Assembly (NCBI RefSeq): GCF_937891315.1
Contig: NZ_CALAGI010000072.1
Coordinates: forward strand, 1 to 49,128
DNA length: 49,128 nucleotides
Direction of reading: 5' to 3'
DNA from: an uncultured Amaricoccus sp.
GTDB lineage: Bacteria; Pseudomonadota; Alphaproteobacteria; Rhodobacterales; Rhodobacteraceae
The notes beneath the pieces were generated by a model. That model was given only the letters and a program-made list of their open reading frames with translations, did not search any database and had not been told where the DNA came from. A program made the translations under genes and the position numbers. This document shows, piece by piece, positions 26,958-35,231 of the stretch (positions are counted from its first letter, which is position 1; each line of letters opens with the position of its first letter).

Positions 26958-27787
26958 TGCGGATCGCGCCGATGTCGCTGGCGGATCTCGATCGCGTGCT
27001 CGACTGGGCGGCGGCCGAAGGCTGGAACCCCGGGCTCGACGACGCCGCCGCCTTCCACGCCGCGGATCCGGACGGTTTCCTGATGGGTTGGGTCGGAGAC
27101 GAGCCGGTGGCGGCGATCTCGGTCGTGCGCCACAATCCGAGCTACGGTTTTCTCGGCCTTTTCATCACCCGCCCCGAATGGCGCGGACAGGGGGTGGGAG
27201 GCAAGCTGTGGCAGGCCGGGATGGACCATCTCGGCGACCGGATCGTCGGCCTCGACGGCGTGCTGGCGCAGCAGGGGAACTACGCCCGCGCCGGCTTCGC
27301 GCTCGCGCATCGCACGATTCGGTTCGCGGCGTCGGCGCCGCCCGATCCCTGGCCGCCGGCGCGCCGCGTCGAGCCGAGAATGCTGCCGGACCTGGTCGGG
27401 CTCGACACCTTCGTGTCGGGCGAGGAACGGGCGGACTATCTCGGCGCCTGGTTCACCGACACGCCAACGCGGCGCACGCTCGCGCTGGTCGATTCGGGCG
27501 AGATCACCGGCGTCGGCACCATCCGCGCCTGTCGCGAGGGCTACAAGGTCGGCCCGCTGATCGCGCCGAAGGTGGCGGAGGCCGCGTCGCTCCTGCGCGC
27601 GCTCGCCGCGGCGATCGGCACCCGGTCGGTGCTGATCGACATGCCGGAAGCCAATCCGGCGGCCCTCGCCATGGCCGAGCATCTCGGATTCAAGCCGATG
27701 TTCGAGACGGCGCGCATGTACAAGGGGGCGCCACCGCTCGGCAAGCCCGCCGCGATCTTCGGCGAGACGACGCTGGAACTCGGCTGA
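26957..27787 (+). CDS. GNAT-family N-acetyltransferase (two-domain)
   Basis: This 276-residue protein carries a GNAT domain in its first half. The acetyl-CoA loop RPEWRGQGVGGKLWQAG is clear at about residues 71-87. The C-terminal half repeats a GNAT-like fold (KVGPLIAPKVAEAASLLRAL, NPAALAMAEHLGFKPMFETA), as in YitH-type proteins with an added Acetyltransf_18-like domain. The substrate is unknown. It is translationally coupled to the GntR regulator and may acetylate the compound imported by the adjacent system. Confidence 0.82.
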   Translation: MRIAPMSLADLDRVLDWAAAEGWNPGLDDAAAFHAADPDGFLMGWVGDEPVAAISVVRHNPSYGFLGLFITRPEWRGQGVGGKLWQAGMDHLGDRIVGLDGVLAQQGNYARAGFALAHRTIRFAASAPPDPWPPARRVEPRMLPDLVGLDTFVSGEERADYLGAWFTDTPTRRTLALVDSGEITGVGTIRACREGYKVGPLIAPKVAEAASLLRALAAAIGTRSVLIDMPEANPAALAMAEHLGFKPMFETARMYKGAPPLGKPAAIFGETTLELG

Positions 27788-27818
27788 GGCGGCGGCGGAA
27801 GGCCTCGCCCGCGCGGGA

Positions 27819-28421
27819 TCAGCCGGTGGCGTCGAAGGCGGCGACGCTGGCGCGGGCCGCCTCGGCGACACGCGCGACCGACCAACCCGGCTGGAACAGC
27901 GAGGAGCCAAGGCCGAAGCCGTCGGCGCCCGCCGCGCGCCAGTGTGCGAAATCGGCGGGTCCGACGCCGCCCACGGCATAGACCGCCGTCCCGACCGGCA
28001 GCACCGCGCGGATCGCGCGCAGCCCCTCCGGCCCCATCATTCCGGCGGGGAAGATCTTCAGCGCATCGGCTCCGGCGCCGAGCGCGGCGAAACATTCGCT
28101 CGGCGTGAAGACCCCGGGATAGGAACCGAGTCCCAGCGCCTTGGTCCGGGCGATGACGGCGGCGTCGCAGTTCGGCGAGACGATGAAGGTCGCCCCGGTA
28201 TCGGCCACCGCGCGCGCCTCGTCCTCGGTCAATACGGTGCCCGCGCCGATCCGCGCCCGTGTTCCGAACCGCTCCTGCATCGCCGCGATGCTTTCCAGCG
28301 GCCGCGGCGAGTTCAGCGGCACCTCGATCCAGACGATCCCGGCCTCGATCAGCGTCTCGGCGGTATCGAGCGCGCGCGAAGGATCGAGCCCGCGCAGGAT
28401 GGCGATCAGGCGCCGGCTCAT
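27819..28421 (-). CDS. dgoA: 2-dehydro-3-deoxy-6-phosphogalactonate aldolase
   Basis: This class I aldolase splits 2-keto-3-deoxy-6-phosphogalactonate into pyruvate and glyceraldehyde 3-phosphate. The 200-residue protein has the KDPG-aldolase pattern. AILRGLDP is at the start, the Glu in WIEVPLNSPRP and GAGTVLTEDEA follow, and the Schiff-base Lys is in ADALKIFPAGMMGPEGL. The galactonate rather than gluconate assignment rests on its coupling to the kinase upstream (four-base ATGA overlap). It converges on the acetyltransferase gene with a 31-base gap. Confidence 0.88.
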   Translation of the reverse strand: MSRRLIAILRGLDPSRALDTAETLIEAGIVWIEVPLNSPRPLESIAAMQERFGTRARIGAGTVLTEDEARAVADTGATFIVSPNCDAAVIARTKALGLGSYPGVFTPSECFAALGAGADALKIFPAGMMGPEGLRAIRAVLPVGTAVYAVGGVGPADFAHWRAAGADGFGLGSSLFQPGWSVARVAEAARASVAAFDATG

Positions 28422-29353
28422 TGGTGCTGTCTTTCGGCGAGCAACTGTCTGTGCGCCGCGGCGAGACCGGCGAGCGTCATTTCGGTGGCGTCGTGGATGC
28501 GCGGCGCCAGCCCGCCGAGCCGCAGCGCGGCGACATAGGCCTCCGTCATCCGGCGCGCGCCGATCATCACGATGTCCCGCCCGAGCCAGTACGGGCGCGC
28601 GCCGGCCAGCTCCATGCCGATGAGATAGCCCGACAGCCGTGCCCGCGATCGCTCCGACGACAGCTCGGCCAGCAGGGCCTCGGCGCGCAGGCCGAACATT
28701 CGGGCCGAGGCCCGTTCCGGCCGGACCAGCGTCTCCTCCACGGCGACGGCGAAATCCTCGTCCGACCAGCCGTCGGCCGCGACGGTGTGGCGCAGGACAG
28801 AGGCGGAGGAGAGCAGCGCGAAAAGCTCGCCCGTCATGAAGGTAACGAAGCTCACCACCTCGCCGGCGCTGACATGCGCCCATTTGGTGTGGGTGCCGGG
28901 CAGGCAGACCACACCGTCGAAACCGGGCTCGCGCGCCAGCAACCCGGCGATCTGGGTTTCCTCGCCGCGCATGACGTCGGGCGGCATATCTTGCCGCATG
29001 CCCGGCAGGATATGCACCGCGATGCCGCCGTCCCGGACCCGCGGCCGCGTGAAGGCCTGCGGCCCGCGCGGAGGGCCGGGCACGGTGGCATATTCCGCCT
29101 CCGCCCAGCCCTGGCGCGCGCCGACCATGCCGCAGGCGACGACATCGGTGACCCGCGTCAGATCGAGCCAGCCGACGACGAGGTCGAGCAGCGCCGGCTC
29201 GAACCCGTCGCGCGTCAGGCTCGACATGCCGGCATGCGACGAGGTTTCGGCCAGCGGCCTGTCATCGGCGTCCATCGCCCAGACACGCAGGTTCGAGGTT
29301 CCCCAGTCGACCGCGATCCAGTCCGCCGCCACCCAGTCGTTCGCGGGGCTCAT
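28418..29353 (-). CDS. dgoK: 2-dehydro-3-deoxygalactonokinase
   Basis: DgoK phosphorylates 2-keto-3-deoxygalactonate at C6 with ATP. The 311-residue product has the family start IAVDWGTSNLRVW (phosphate loop with Asp). VACGMVGARQGWAEAEY, the LPGTHTKWAHV motif and SFVTFMTGELFALL are all characteristic of DgoK. It overlaps both neighbours by ATGA, placing it in a three-gene coupled unit. The sugar-acid dehydratase that would supply its substrate is not in this window. Confidence 0.92.
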   Translation of the reverse strand: MSPANDWVAADWIAVDWGTSNLRVWAMDADDRPLAETSSHAGMSSLTRDGFEPALLDLVVGWLDLTRVTDVVACGMVGARQGWAEAEYATVPGPPRGPQAFTRPRVRDGGIAVHILPGMRQDMPPDVMRGEETQIAGLLAREPGFDGVVCLPGTHTKWAHVSAGEVVSFVTFMTGELFALLSSASVLRHTVAADGWSDEDFAVAVEETLVRPERASARMFGLRAEALLAELSSERSRARLSGYLIGMELAGARPYWLGRDIVMIGARRMTEAYVAALRLGGLAPRIHDATEMTLAGLAAAHRQLLAERQHQ

Positions 29354-30123
29354 CCGGTTACTACCACGCCGCCATCGACCACCAACGCCTGACCCGTCAT
29401 CATCCGCGACGCCTTCGAGGCGAGAAACAGCGTCGTGTCCACCACGTCGCGCTCGATCAGATGCTGCTTGATCGATTGCTTCTCCAGATGCGCCGCCAGC
29501 GACTCGGGCTCCGCCCAGAGATCGAGCTGGCGCCGGGTCAGTACCCAGCCCGGCATCAGCGCGTTGGCCCGGATATTGAACGGTCCGAAGTCGCGGGCGA
29601 TCGAGCGGGTCAGCCCGAGAATGCCGGATTTCGCAGCGGTGTAGGAGGCATAGGCGCCGTTGCCCATCATGTAGGAGATCGAGGAGAAATTGATGATCGA
29701 TCCGCCGCCGGCCGCCTTCATGCCCGGGATCGCCGCCTGGGCCGAAAAGAAATGCGGCTTGAGATTGATCGCCTGGTTGCGGTCCCAGCCGTCGGAATCG
29801 AGGTCTTCCAGCGCGTGACGCGTATCGTTCGCCGCGTTGTTGACGAGGACCGTCACCGGTTCGTTTTCCTCGCAGGCGCGGGCCACGGCGGCTTGCAGGG
29901 CGGGGATGTCGGTGATGTCGCAGCGGATGAACAAAGGGGCGGTGCCATGCTTGTTCGCCATCTCCGCGACGAAGGCCGAGGCGTCGGACCTTTGGACGAA
30001 GCTCACCTTCGCGCCCTGGCCGAGGAAGCCGTCGGTCAGGGCCGCGCCGATCCCGGAGCCGCCGCCGGTGATGAACACGCTCTGACCCGCCAGATCATGG
30101 AACGTGGCGTAGCGCTCGGTCAT
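29350..30123 (-). CDS. SDR oxidoreductase, probable sugar 1-dehydrogenase
   Basis: This short-chain dehydrogenase has 257 residues. The NAD(P) loop TGGGSGIG, VLVNNAANDTRH, catalytic Ser in NFSSISYM and Tyr/Lys in SYTAAKSGILGL are visible. The NNAAND variant is typical of sugar (galactose/arabinose) 1-dehydrogenases. With dgoK and dgoA downstream it fits the first oxidation of a De Ley-Doudoroff-type galactose pathway. The exact sugar is an inference. The start at 30123 gives the family length; the frame continues upstream without a better start. Confidence 0.85.
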   Translation of the reverse strand: MTERYATFHDLAGQSVFITGGGSGIGAALTDGFLGQGAKVSFVQRSDASAFVAEMANKHGTAPLFIRCDITDIPALQAAVARACEENEPVTVLVNNAANDTRHALEDLDSDGWDRNQAINLKPHFFSAQAAIPGMKAAGGGSIINFSSISYMMGNGAYASYTAAKSGILGLTRSIARDFGPFNIRANALMPGWVLTRRQLDLWAEPESLAAHLEKQSIKQHLIERDVVDTTLFLASKASRMMTGQALVVDGGVVVTG

Positions 30124-30195
30124 TTCGCAGGTCCTCCCGAACCGGTTTCCGCCTCTTAGCACAGCCGCGCGCCGGAGGTAGTGCCGGATTGGTGA

Positions 30196-30206
30196 GTTGG
30201 ACCAAC
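30196..30206. promoter_or_regulatory. GTTGGACCAAC operator candidate upstream of the sugar-acid operon
   Basis: A perfect 5-bp palindrome with a single central base, GTTGG-A-CCAAC, lies 73 bases before the dehydrogenase start. TTGGT repeats seven bases before it (30189-30193), which pairs with ACCAA at 30201-30205. Such TTGG/CCAA palindromes are common GntR or LacI type sites. The regulator for this operon is not in the window. Confidence 0.4.
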
Positions 30207-30339
30207 GAAAACAGGCCGCCGGGGCTCGGCGCGTTTCAGGCGCCCGATGCCATGTCACCGGGCGCCGACAGCGCGCGCTCCGCGCCGAATTCGACGGGAA
30301 GCGGTGACAGGCGACGGCGGGGCGTCGAACAGCCTCCCT

Positions 30340-31722
30340 TCATTCCTCGGGGCCGAAGTCGGAGCGCACGATGCCGTGGCGCTTCAGCTTGTCGTAGAAG
30401 GTCTTGCGCGGCAGGCCGAGCGCCGCGGTGCTCAGCCGAACGTCGCCGTGATGGGCGCGCAAGGTCCGGCGGATCACCTCGGCTTCGAAACCATCGACCT
30501 GCTCGGCGAGGGGCGCTGGATCGAGCGGGGTATCCCCGTCCGGGGCCGCGATCGGGACCGGCGCCGCCACGATGGTACCGGCGCCCGGCTCCGGCTCCAG
30601 CCCGAGGGCGACGCGGTCGGCGTAGTGGCTGAGCTCGCGGACATTGCCGGGCCAGTCGTGGGTTTCGAGATGGGCGCGCACCGCGGGCGCGAGGTCGGGT
30701 ATCGGTCGCCCGAAACGCTCCGCGGCCCGTCGCAGGAAATGTCCGAACAGAAGCGGAACGTCGGTCCGCCGCTCGCGCAGCGGTGGAATGCGCAGGGTGA
30801 CGACGTTCAGCCGGTAGAAGAGATCGGCCCGGAAGGCGCCGCGCGCCTCGGCGTCGCCGAGATCGACCTTGGTCGCGGCTATGACCCGCAGGTCCAGTCG
30901 CCGCCGCTCGTTGGTGCCGAGCGGCTCGACCTCGCGCGTCTCCAGCACGCGCAGCAGCTTGACCTGCAGCGCGGGCGGCATCGATTCGATTTCATCGAGG
31001 AACAATGTGCCGCCGCTCGCATGTTCGATCCGGCCGACGCGGCGCTTCACCGCGCCGGTGAACGCGCCGGCCTCGTGGCCGAACAGCTCGCTCTCCAGCA
31101 CGCTTTCGGGCAGGGCGCCGCAGTTCAGCGCCACGAAATTGCGCGCCCGGCGCCGGCTCCAGTGATGCAGCAGGTTCGCCACCACCTCCTTGCCGGAGCC
31201 GGTCTCGCCGAGGATCAGCGCGTCGACGTCCGCTTCGGCCACCTGCCGGGCGATTTCGCGCAGGCGGCGGACGCCGGCGGTGTCGCCGATCAGCGGCAGG
31301 TCGGCGGGCGGCTCGGCCGCCGCGGCGAGCAGGCGGCGGTTTTCCAGCACCAGCCGCCGCTTCTCGGCGGCGCGCGCGACCGTGCCGGACAGGCGCGCGC
31401 TCTCGAACGGCTTCGAGATGAAGTCATAGGCCCCGTCCTTGAGCGCGGCGACTGCCAGATCGACGTCGCCGTGCCCGGTCACCAGAATCACCGGCAGGTC
31501 CGGATCGATCGCACGGACCCGCTCGAAAAGCTGGAGGCCGTTCATCCGGGGCATGCGGATGTCGGTGACCACCGCTCCCTCGAATTCCGCCGTGATGGCC
31601 GGCAGCGCCGCCTCGGCCGAGTCGAAGGCCTGGACCTCGAAGCCGGCGAGCGTCAGCATCTGCGTGGTCGCCCGCCGCAGGTCGGGATCATCGTCGACGA
31701 AGATCAGCGGGGAGGCGGTCAT
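30340..31722 (-). CDS. dctD: C4-dicarboxylate response regulator DctD (sigma-54 activator)
   Basis: DctD is the phosphorylation-dependent activator that turns on dctA through sigma-54 RNA polymerase. The 460-residue product has an N-terminal receiver (phospho-acceptor Asp54 in VVTDIRMP, Lys in ISKPF) and a central AAA+ domain. Walker A is GETGSGKE, the GAFTGA loop contacts sigma-54, and Walker B is GTLFLDEIESM. A C-terminal Fis-type helix-turn-helix follows (LSTAALGLPRKTFYDKLKRH). It overlaps dctB by four bases and is divergent from dctA with its sigma-54 promoter. Confidence 0.94.
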   Translation of the reverse strand: MTASPLIFVDDDPDLRRATTQMLTLAGFEVQAFDSAEAALPAITAEFEGAVVTDIRMPRMNGLQLFERVRAIDPDLPVILVTGHGDVDLAVAALKDGAYDFISKPFESARLSGTVARAAEKRRLVLENRRLLAAAAEPPADLPLIGDTAGVRRLREIARQVAEADVDALILGETGSGKEVVANLLHHWSRRRARNFVALNCGALPESVLESELFGHEAGAFTGAVKRRVGRIEHASGGTLFLDEIESMPPALQVKLLRVLETREVEPLGTNERRRLDLRVIAATKVDLGDAEARGAFRADLFYRLNVVTLRIPPLRERRTDVPLLFGHFLRRAAERFGRPIPDLAPAVRAHLETHDWPGNVRELSHYADRVALGLEPEPGAGTIVAAPVPIAAPDGDTPLDPAPLAEQVDGFEAEVIRRTLRAHHGDVRLSTAALGLPRKTFYDKLKRHGIVRSDFGPEE

Positions 31723-33569
31723 GGCGCGCGCGGCAGCTCCAGCGTGAAGGAAGCGCCGGGGCCGTCATCGGGTTCAAGGCGCAGGTCGCCGCCGAACTCG
31801 CGGGCGATATCGCCGGAAATGACGAGCCCAAGGCCAAGGCCGGTCACCTTGGTCGTGGCGAAGGGGATGAAGAGATTGCCCTGGGCCTCCGGCGACAGGC
31901 CCGTGCCGTTGTCGCGCACATTGATCGTGACAGTCGTGGGTGTCGTCCCCACCGAGATCCCGATTCGGGGGTCGGCATGGTCGCGCAGCGCGTCGAGCGC
32001 GTTCTGCAACAGATTGACCAGCACCTGCTCGAGCCGGATGCGCCCGGCGAGCGCGGCGAGCCCGGGTGCGATGGGCGCGCGCTCGATCCGCGCGCCGGCG
32101 TCGCGGATCCGGCCGGAGAGCAGGGACAGCGCGCCCTCGATCGCCTCGTCCACCGCCACTGGCCGCGTCGCTCCCGTGCCGCGCCGGGCGAAACCGCGCA
32201 GCATCTGGGTAATGGCGCCGATCCGCTCGGTCACGCGCACGATCTCGGAAAGATTGTCGCGCGCCGCCGGTGTGTGGCCGCCGTCGATCAGCTGGGCGCC
32301 GGTCTCGGCATAGGCGCGGATCGCGGCGAGCGGCTGGTTGATCTCGTGCCCGACGCCGGCCGCGATCTGGCCGAGGATCGACAGCCGGTTCGCCTGCGCG
32401 AGATCGTCGCGCAGTCGGCGGACGCGATCCTCGGCGCTCTCGCGCTCGATGATCTCGGCGGCGAGGGCGACGTTCGAGCGGTTGAGGTCCTCGGTCCGCT
32501 CGGCGACCCGATGTTCGAGCTCGGCGTTCATCCGGGCGAGCGCCGCCTGCCGGGCGACCGCGCCCCGTCGGCGGCGCACCACCGCCCAGCCGGCGGCGGC
32601 GAGCAGGGTTCCGACGAGGATGACGATCGTCTGGGCGGTGCGCGCGGCGGCGCGCGGCGCGGTGCCGGCCGGGGCGAGCAATGTCATTGTCCAGTCCGGC
32701 GCCGCCGGTCCGACCGCGCCGGTGGCGCGCGCGTACTGGGCCACGCCACCGTCCCGACCGACACGGGCGAGACCCGGATCGCCGAATGCGATGGGCGCGG
32801 TCGGCGCGGCCGAGGGTGCCCCGGCGCCCGTGGCCAGCGCGGGCAGAGCGCCGAAGCGCCATTCGGGCACGGTCGTCAACTGGATCACGCCGGCGGGGTC
32901 GGTGACCACCACCACGAAACCGCTGTCCCGCCAGCGCGCCTCGAGCGCATCGAACTCGAGTTTGACCACCACGACGCCGAGCGGCCCGGTCACGCTGTCG
33001 ACCCGCCGCGACAGATAGAGCCCGGGACGCCCGCTTACGGTGCCAAGCGCGAACTGCGCGGCCGAACCTTCGGTCATCGCCCGCGAGAAATATTCGCGAA
33101 AGCCGTAGTCGCTTCCGACGAAACTCCCCGGGTCGCCGGCGTTGCTGGCGGCGATGGCCACGCCGTTCTTGTCCACGACATAGATCACCGCCGCGCCGGA
33201 TTCCGCGACGATTTCGGCCAGCTTCTCGTCGAGCCGCGCCTCGGCGGCCGGATCCGTGGCGGCGATTTGCGTGATGACCTCGGGGTCGCGTGAAAGCACG
33301 GTCGGGATCAGCCGTTGCTTCTCGATCACGCTCGACAGCGCGGCGGCGGCGAGGGGCAGGGCGGCCGCGGCCTGCTCGTTCAGGTTGGCGGTGGCCCGGT
33401 CGCGTGCGACGCGTCCCGCCGTGATGACGGCGAGAGTGATCGCAGCGAGCGTAAGCAGCAGCATGAGCGCTGGCGCCAGCCCCAGTGGCTTCTCGCCCGC
33501 CGTTCGTCGATCCGGCACGCCCCCGGCCGCGCCGCTCGCCGCCTCCGCGTCATTCGCGCCCATCACCAT
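31719..33569 (-). CDS. dctB: C4-dicarboxylate sensor histidine kinase DctB
   Basis: DctB senses succinate, malate and fumarate in the periplasm and phosphorylates DctD. The 616-residue product has two membrane segments (about 31-50 and 313-331) enclosing a large PAS-like sensor domain. YVVDKNGVAIAASN and SDYGFREYFSRA in it are typical of DctB. A coiled region (345-400), phospho-acceptor His408 in GVGHEINQPL, and the ATPase motifs NLLQNALDAL, VRDNGTGL and GLGLGLVISGDI follow. It lies upstream of and coupled to dctD. Confidence 0.94.
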   Translation of the reverse strand: MVMGANDAEAASGAAGGVPDRRTAGEKPLGLAPALMLLLTLAAITLAVITAGRVARDRATANLNEQAAAALPLAAAALSSVIEKQRLIPTVLSRDPEVITQIAATDPAAEARLDEKLAEIVAESGAAVIYVVDKNGVAIAASNAGDPGSFVGSDYGFREYFSRAMTEGSAAQFALGTVSGRPGLYLSRRVDSVTGPLGVVVVKLEFDALEARWRDSGFVVVVTDPAGVIQLTTVPEWRFGALPALATGAGAPSAAPTAPIAFGDPGLARVGRDGGVAQYARATGAVGPAAPDWTMTLLAPAGTAPRAAARTAQTIVILVGTLLAAAGWAVVRRRRGAVARQAALARMNAELEHRVAERTEDLNRSNVALAAEIIERESAEDRVRRLRDDLAQANRLSILGQIAAGVGHEINQPLAAIRAYAETGAQLIDGGHTPAARDNLSEIVRVTERIGAITQMLRGFARRGTGATRPVAVDEAIEGALSLLSGRIRDAGARIERAPIAPGLAALAGRIRLEQVLVNLLQNALDALRDHADPRIGISVGTTPTTVTINVRDNGTGLSPEAQGNLFIPFATTKVTGLGLGLVISGDIAREFGGDLRLEPDDGPGASFTLELPRAP

Positions 33570-33634
33570 CCGCCATGGATCCCCGTTCGCGCGACCGAGA
33601 CTAGTGCGGTTGATCGCTCACGAACAGGGGAGAG

Positions 33635-33684
33635 TGTGAAAAGCCGCACAGGACCGAACAGACGCATGTTCTGGCAACATGTTG
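33635..33684. promoter_or_regulatory. Candidate DctD upstream activating sites
   Basis: Two dyads lie upstream of the sigma-54 promoter: TGTGAAAAGCCGCACA (TGTG-N8-CACA, 33635-33650) and the perfect palindrome CAACATGTTG (33675-33684). They are about 100 and 60 bases before the predicted transcription start, a usual distance for NtrC-family enhancers. The TGTG/CACA dyad looks like sites described for DctD, but this is from memory. Confidence 0.45.
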
Positions 33685-33714
33685 TCATGTAATCACTTTT
33701 TCAGGTGCAAATCC

Positions 33715-33731
33715 TTGGCACGATGTTTGCT
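33715..33731 (+). promoter_or_regulatory. Sigma-54 promoter of dctA
   Basis: TTGGCACGATGTTTGCT matches the -24/-12 consensus (TTGGCACG-N4-TTGCT) at every fixed base, with GG at 33717-33718 and GC at 33729-33730, ten bases apart. Transcription would start near 33742, leaving an 80-base leader before the dctA ATG. The divergent DctB/DctD pair supports RpoN-dependent control. Confidence 0.9.
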
Positions 33732-33824
33732 TGTGCAGTGTTGCGGCCGGGTGAGAGTCTGGTCGAGGGCAAAAAGTCGACGGGCGCGTGCGAGTAGCTG
33801 GCCCGAGCAACTGGAGGAACAGAC

Positions 33825-35162
33825 ATGCACTTCCCCGCGACCCATTCCGGGCCCGCCGGAGCCGAACCCAAGAAGCCGTTTTACGCGCAACTCTATTTTC
33901 AGGTGCTGTTTGCCATCGCGCTCGGCATCACCATCGGCCACTTCTGGCCGGATATCGGCGCCAGCCTGAAGCCGCTCGGCGACGGCTTCGTCAAGCTTGT
34001 CAAGATGATCATCGCACCGGTCATCTTCCTGACGGTAACCACCGGCATCGCCGGCATGTCGGACCTGAAGAAGGTCGGCCGGGTCGCCGGCAAGGCGTTC
34101 GCCTATTTCATCACCTTCTCGACGCTGGCGCTGTTCGTCGGCCTGATCGTCGGCAACTTCGTCCAGCCCGGCGCCGGGCTCAACATCGACCCGGCGACCC
34201 TCGATGGCGCGGCCGTCGCCGACTATGCCGCCAAGGCGCATGATACGACGGTCGTCGGCTTTCTCTCCGGGATCATCCCGACGACCGTCGTCGACGCCTT
34301 CGCCAAGGGCGACATCCTCCAGGTTCTGTTCTTCTCGGTGCTCTTCGGCATCAGCCTCGCCGCCGTCGGCGAGCGCGGCAAGCCGGTGCTCGATCTCCTG
34401 CAGGGGATGACCGCGCCGATGTTCAAGCTGGTCGAAATCCTGATGAAGGCCGCCCCCATCGGCGCCTTCGGCGCGATGGCCTTCACCATTGGCAAGTACG
34501 GCATCGCCTCGGTGCTCAATCTTGCGATGCTGGTCGGCACCTTCTATCTGACCGCTCTGATCTTCGTCGTCGTCGTTCTCGGCACCGTCGCCTGGTGGAA
34601 CGGCTTCTCGATCTTCAAGCTGATCCGCTACCTGAAGGAAGAGCTGCTCCTCGTGCTCGGCACCTCTTCTTCGGAAGCCGCCCTGCCGTCGCTCATGGAG
34701 AAGATGGAGAAGGCGGGAGCCAAGCGTTCGGTCGTCGGCCTCGTGGTCCCGACCGGCTACAGCTTCAACCTCGATGGCACCAACATCTACATGACGCTGG
34801 CCGCCCTGTTCATCGCCCAGGCCTGCGACATCGACCTCTCGCTGGGCGACCAGATCACCCTGCTCCTCGTCGCGATGCTCTCCTCAAAGGGCGCGGCGGG
34901 CATCACCGGCGCCGGCTTCATCACTCTGGCCGCGACGCTCTCGGTCGTCCCCTCGGTCCCGGTCGCCGGCATGGCGCTGATCCTCGGTGTCGACCGGTTC
35001 ATGTCCGAGGTTCGGGCGTTGACCAACTTCATCGGCAACGCGGTCGCGACGATCGTCGTCGCCCGCTGGGAAGGCGAGCTCGACGGGGCGCGGCTCACCG
35101 CCGTGCTGAACCGCGAGGTCGAGTTCGACGAACAGGGCGAGCCGCTGCAAGACGCCGCCTGA
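33825..35162 (+). CDS. dctA: C4-dicarboxylate:cation symporter DctA
   Basis: DctA is the aerobic uptake system for succinate, fumarate and malate in the inner membrane, of the glutamate/dicarboxylate symporter (DAACS) fold. The 445-residue product has FVKLVKMIIAPVIFLTVTTG, the serine-rich hairpin LVLGTSSSEAALPSLMEKM and the TM7 motif YSFNLDGTNIYMT. The C-terminal SKGAAGITGAGFITLAATL and ALTNFIGNAVATIVVARWEG complete the signature. GGAGG precedes the ATG. Length is normal. It ends in a strong intrinsic terminator. Confidence 0.97.
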   Translation: MHFPATHSGPAGAEPKKPFYAQLYFQVLFAIALGITIGHFWPDIGASLKPLGDGFVKLVKMIIAPVIFLTVTTGIAGMSDLKKVGRVAGKAFAYFITFSTLALFVGLIVGNFVQPGAGLNIDPATLDGAAVADYAAKAHDTTVVGFLSGIIPTTVVDAFAKGDILQVLFFSVLFGISLAAVGERGKPVLDLLQGMTAPMFKLVEILMKAAPIGAFGAMAFTIGKYGIASVLNLAMLVGTFYLTALIFVVVVLGTVAWWNGFSIFKLIRYLKEELLLVLGTSSSEAALPSLMEKMEKAGAKRSVVGLVVPTGYSFNLDGTNIYMTLAALFIAQACDIDLSLGDQITLLLVAMLSSKGAAGITGAGFITLAATLSVVPSVPVAGMALILGVDRFMSEVRALTNFIGNAVATIVVARWEGELDGARLTAVLNREVEFDEQGEPLQDAA

Positions 35163-35185
35163 CCTGCCCCGCGAACTGACAGGAT

Positions 35186-35214
35186 GGCCGTGCCCCCGGG
35201 GGCGCGGCCTTTTT
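35186..35214 (+). terminator. Intrinsic terminator of dctA
   Basis: A 12-bp GC-rich stem with one T.G pair (35186-35197 with 35198-35209) runs directly into TTTTT. The stem ends 22 bases before the stop of the convergent motA-operon gene. Confidence 0.9.
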
Positions 35215-35231
35215 CCATTGCCAGCCCGCTT

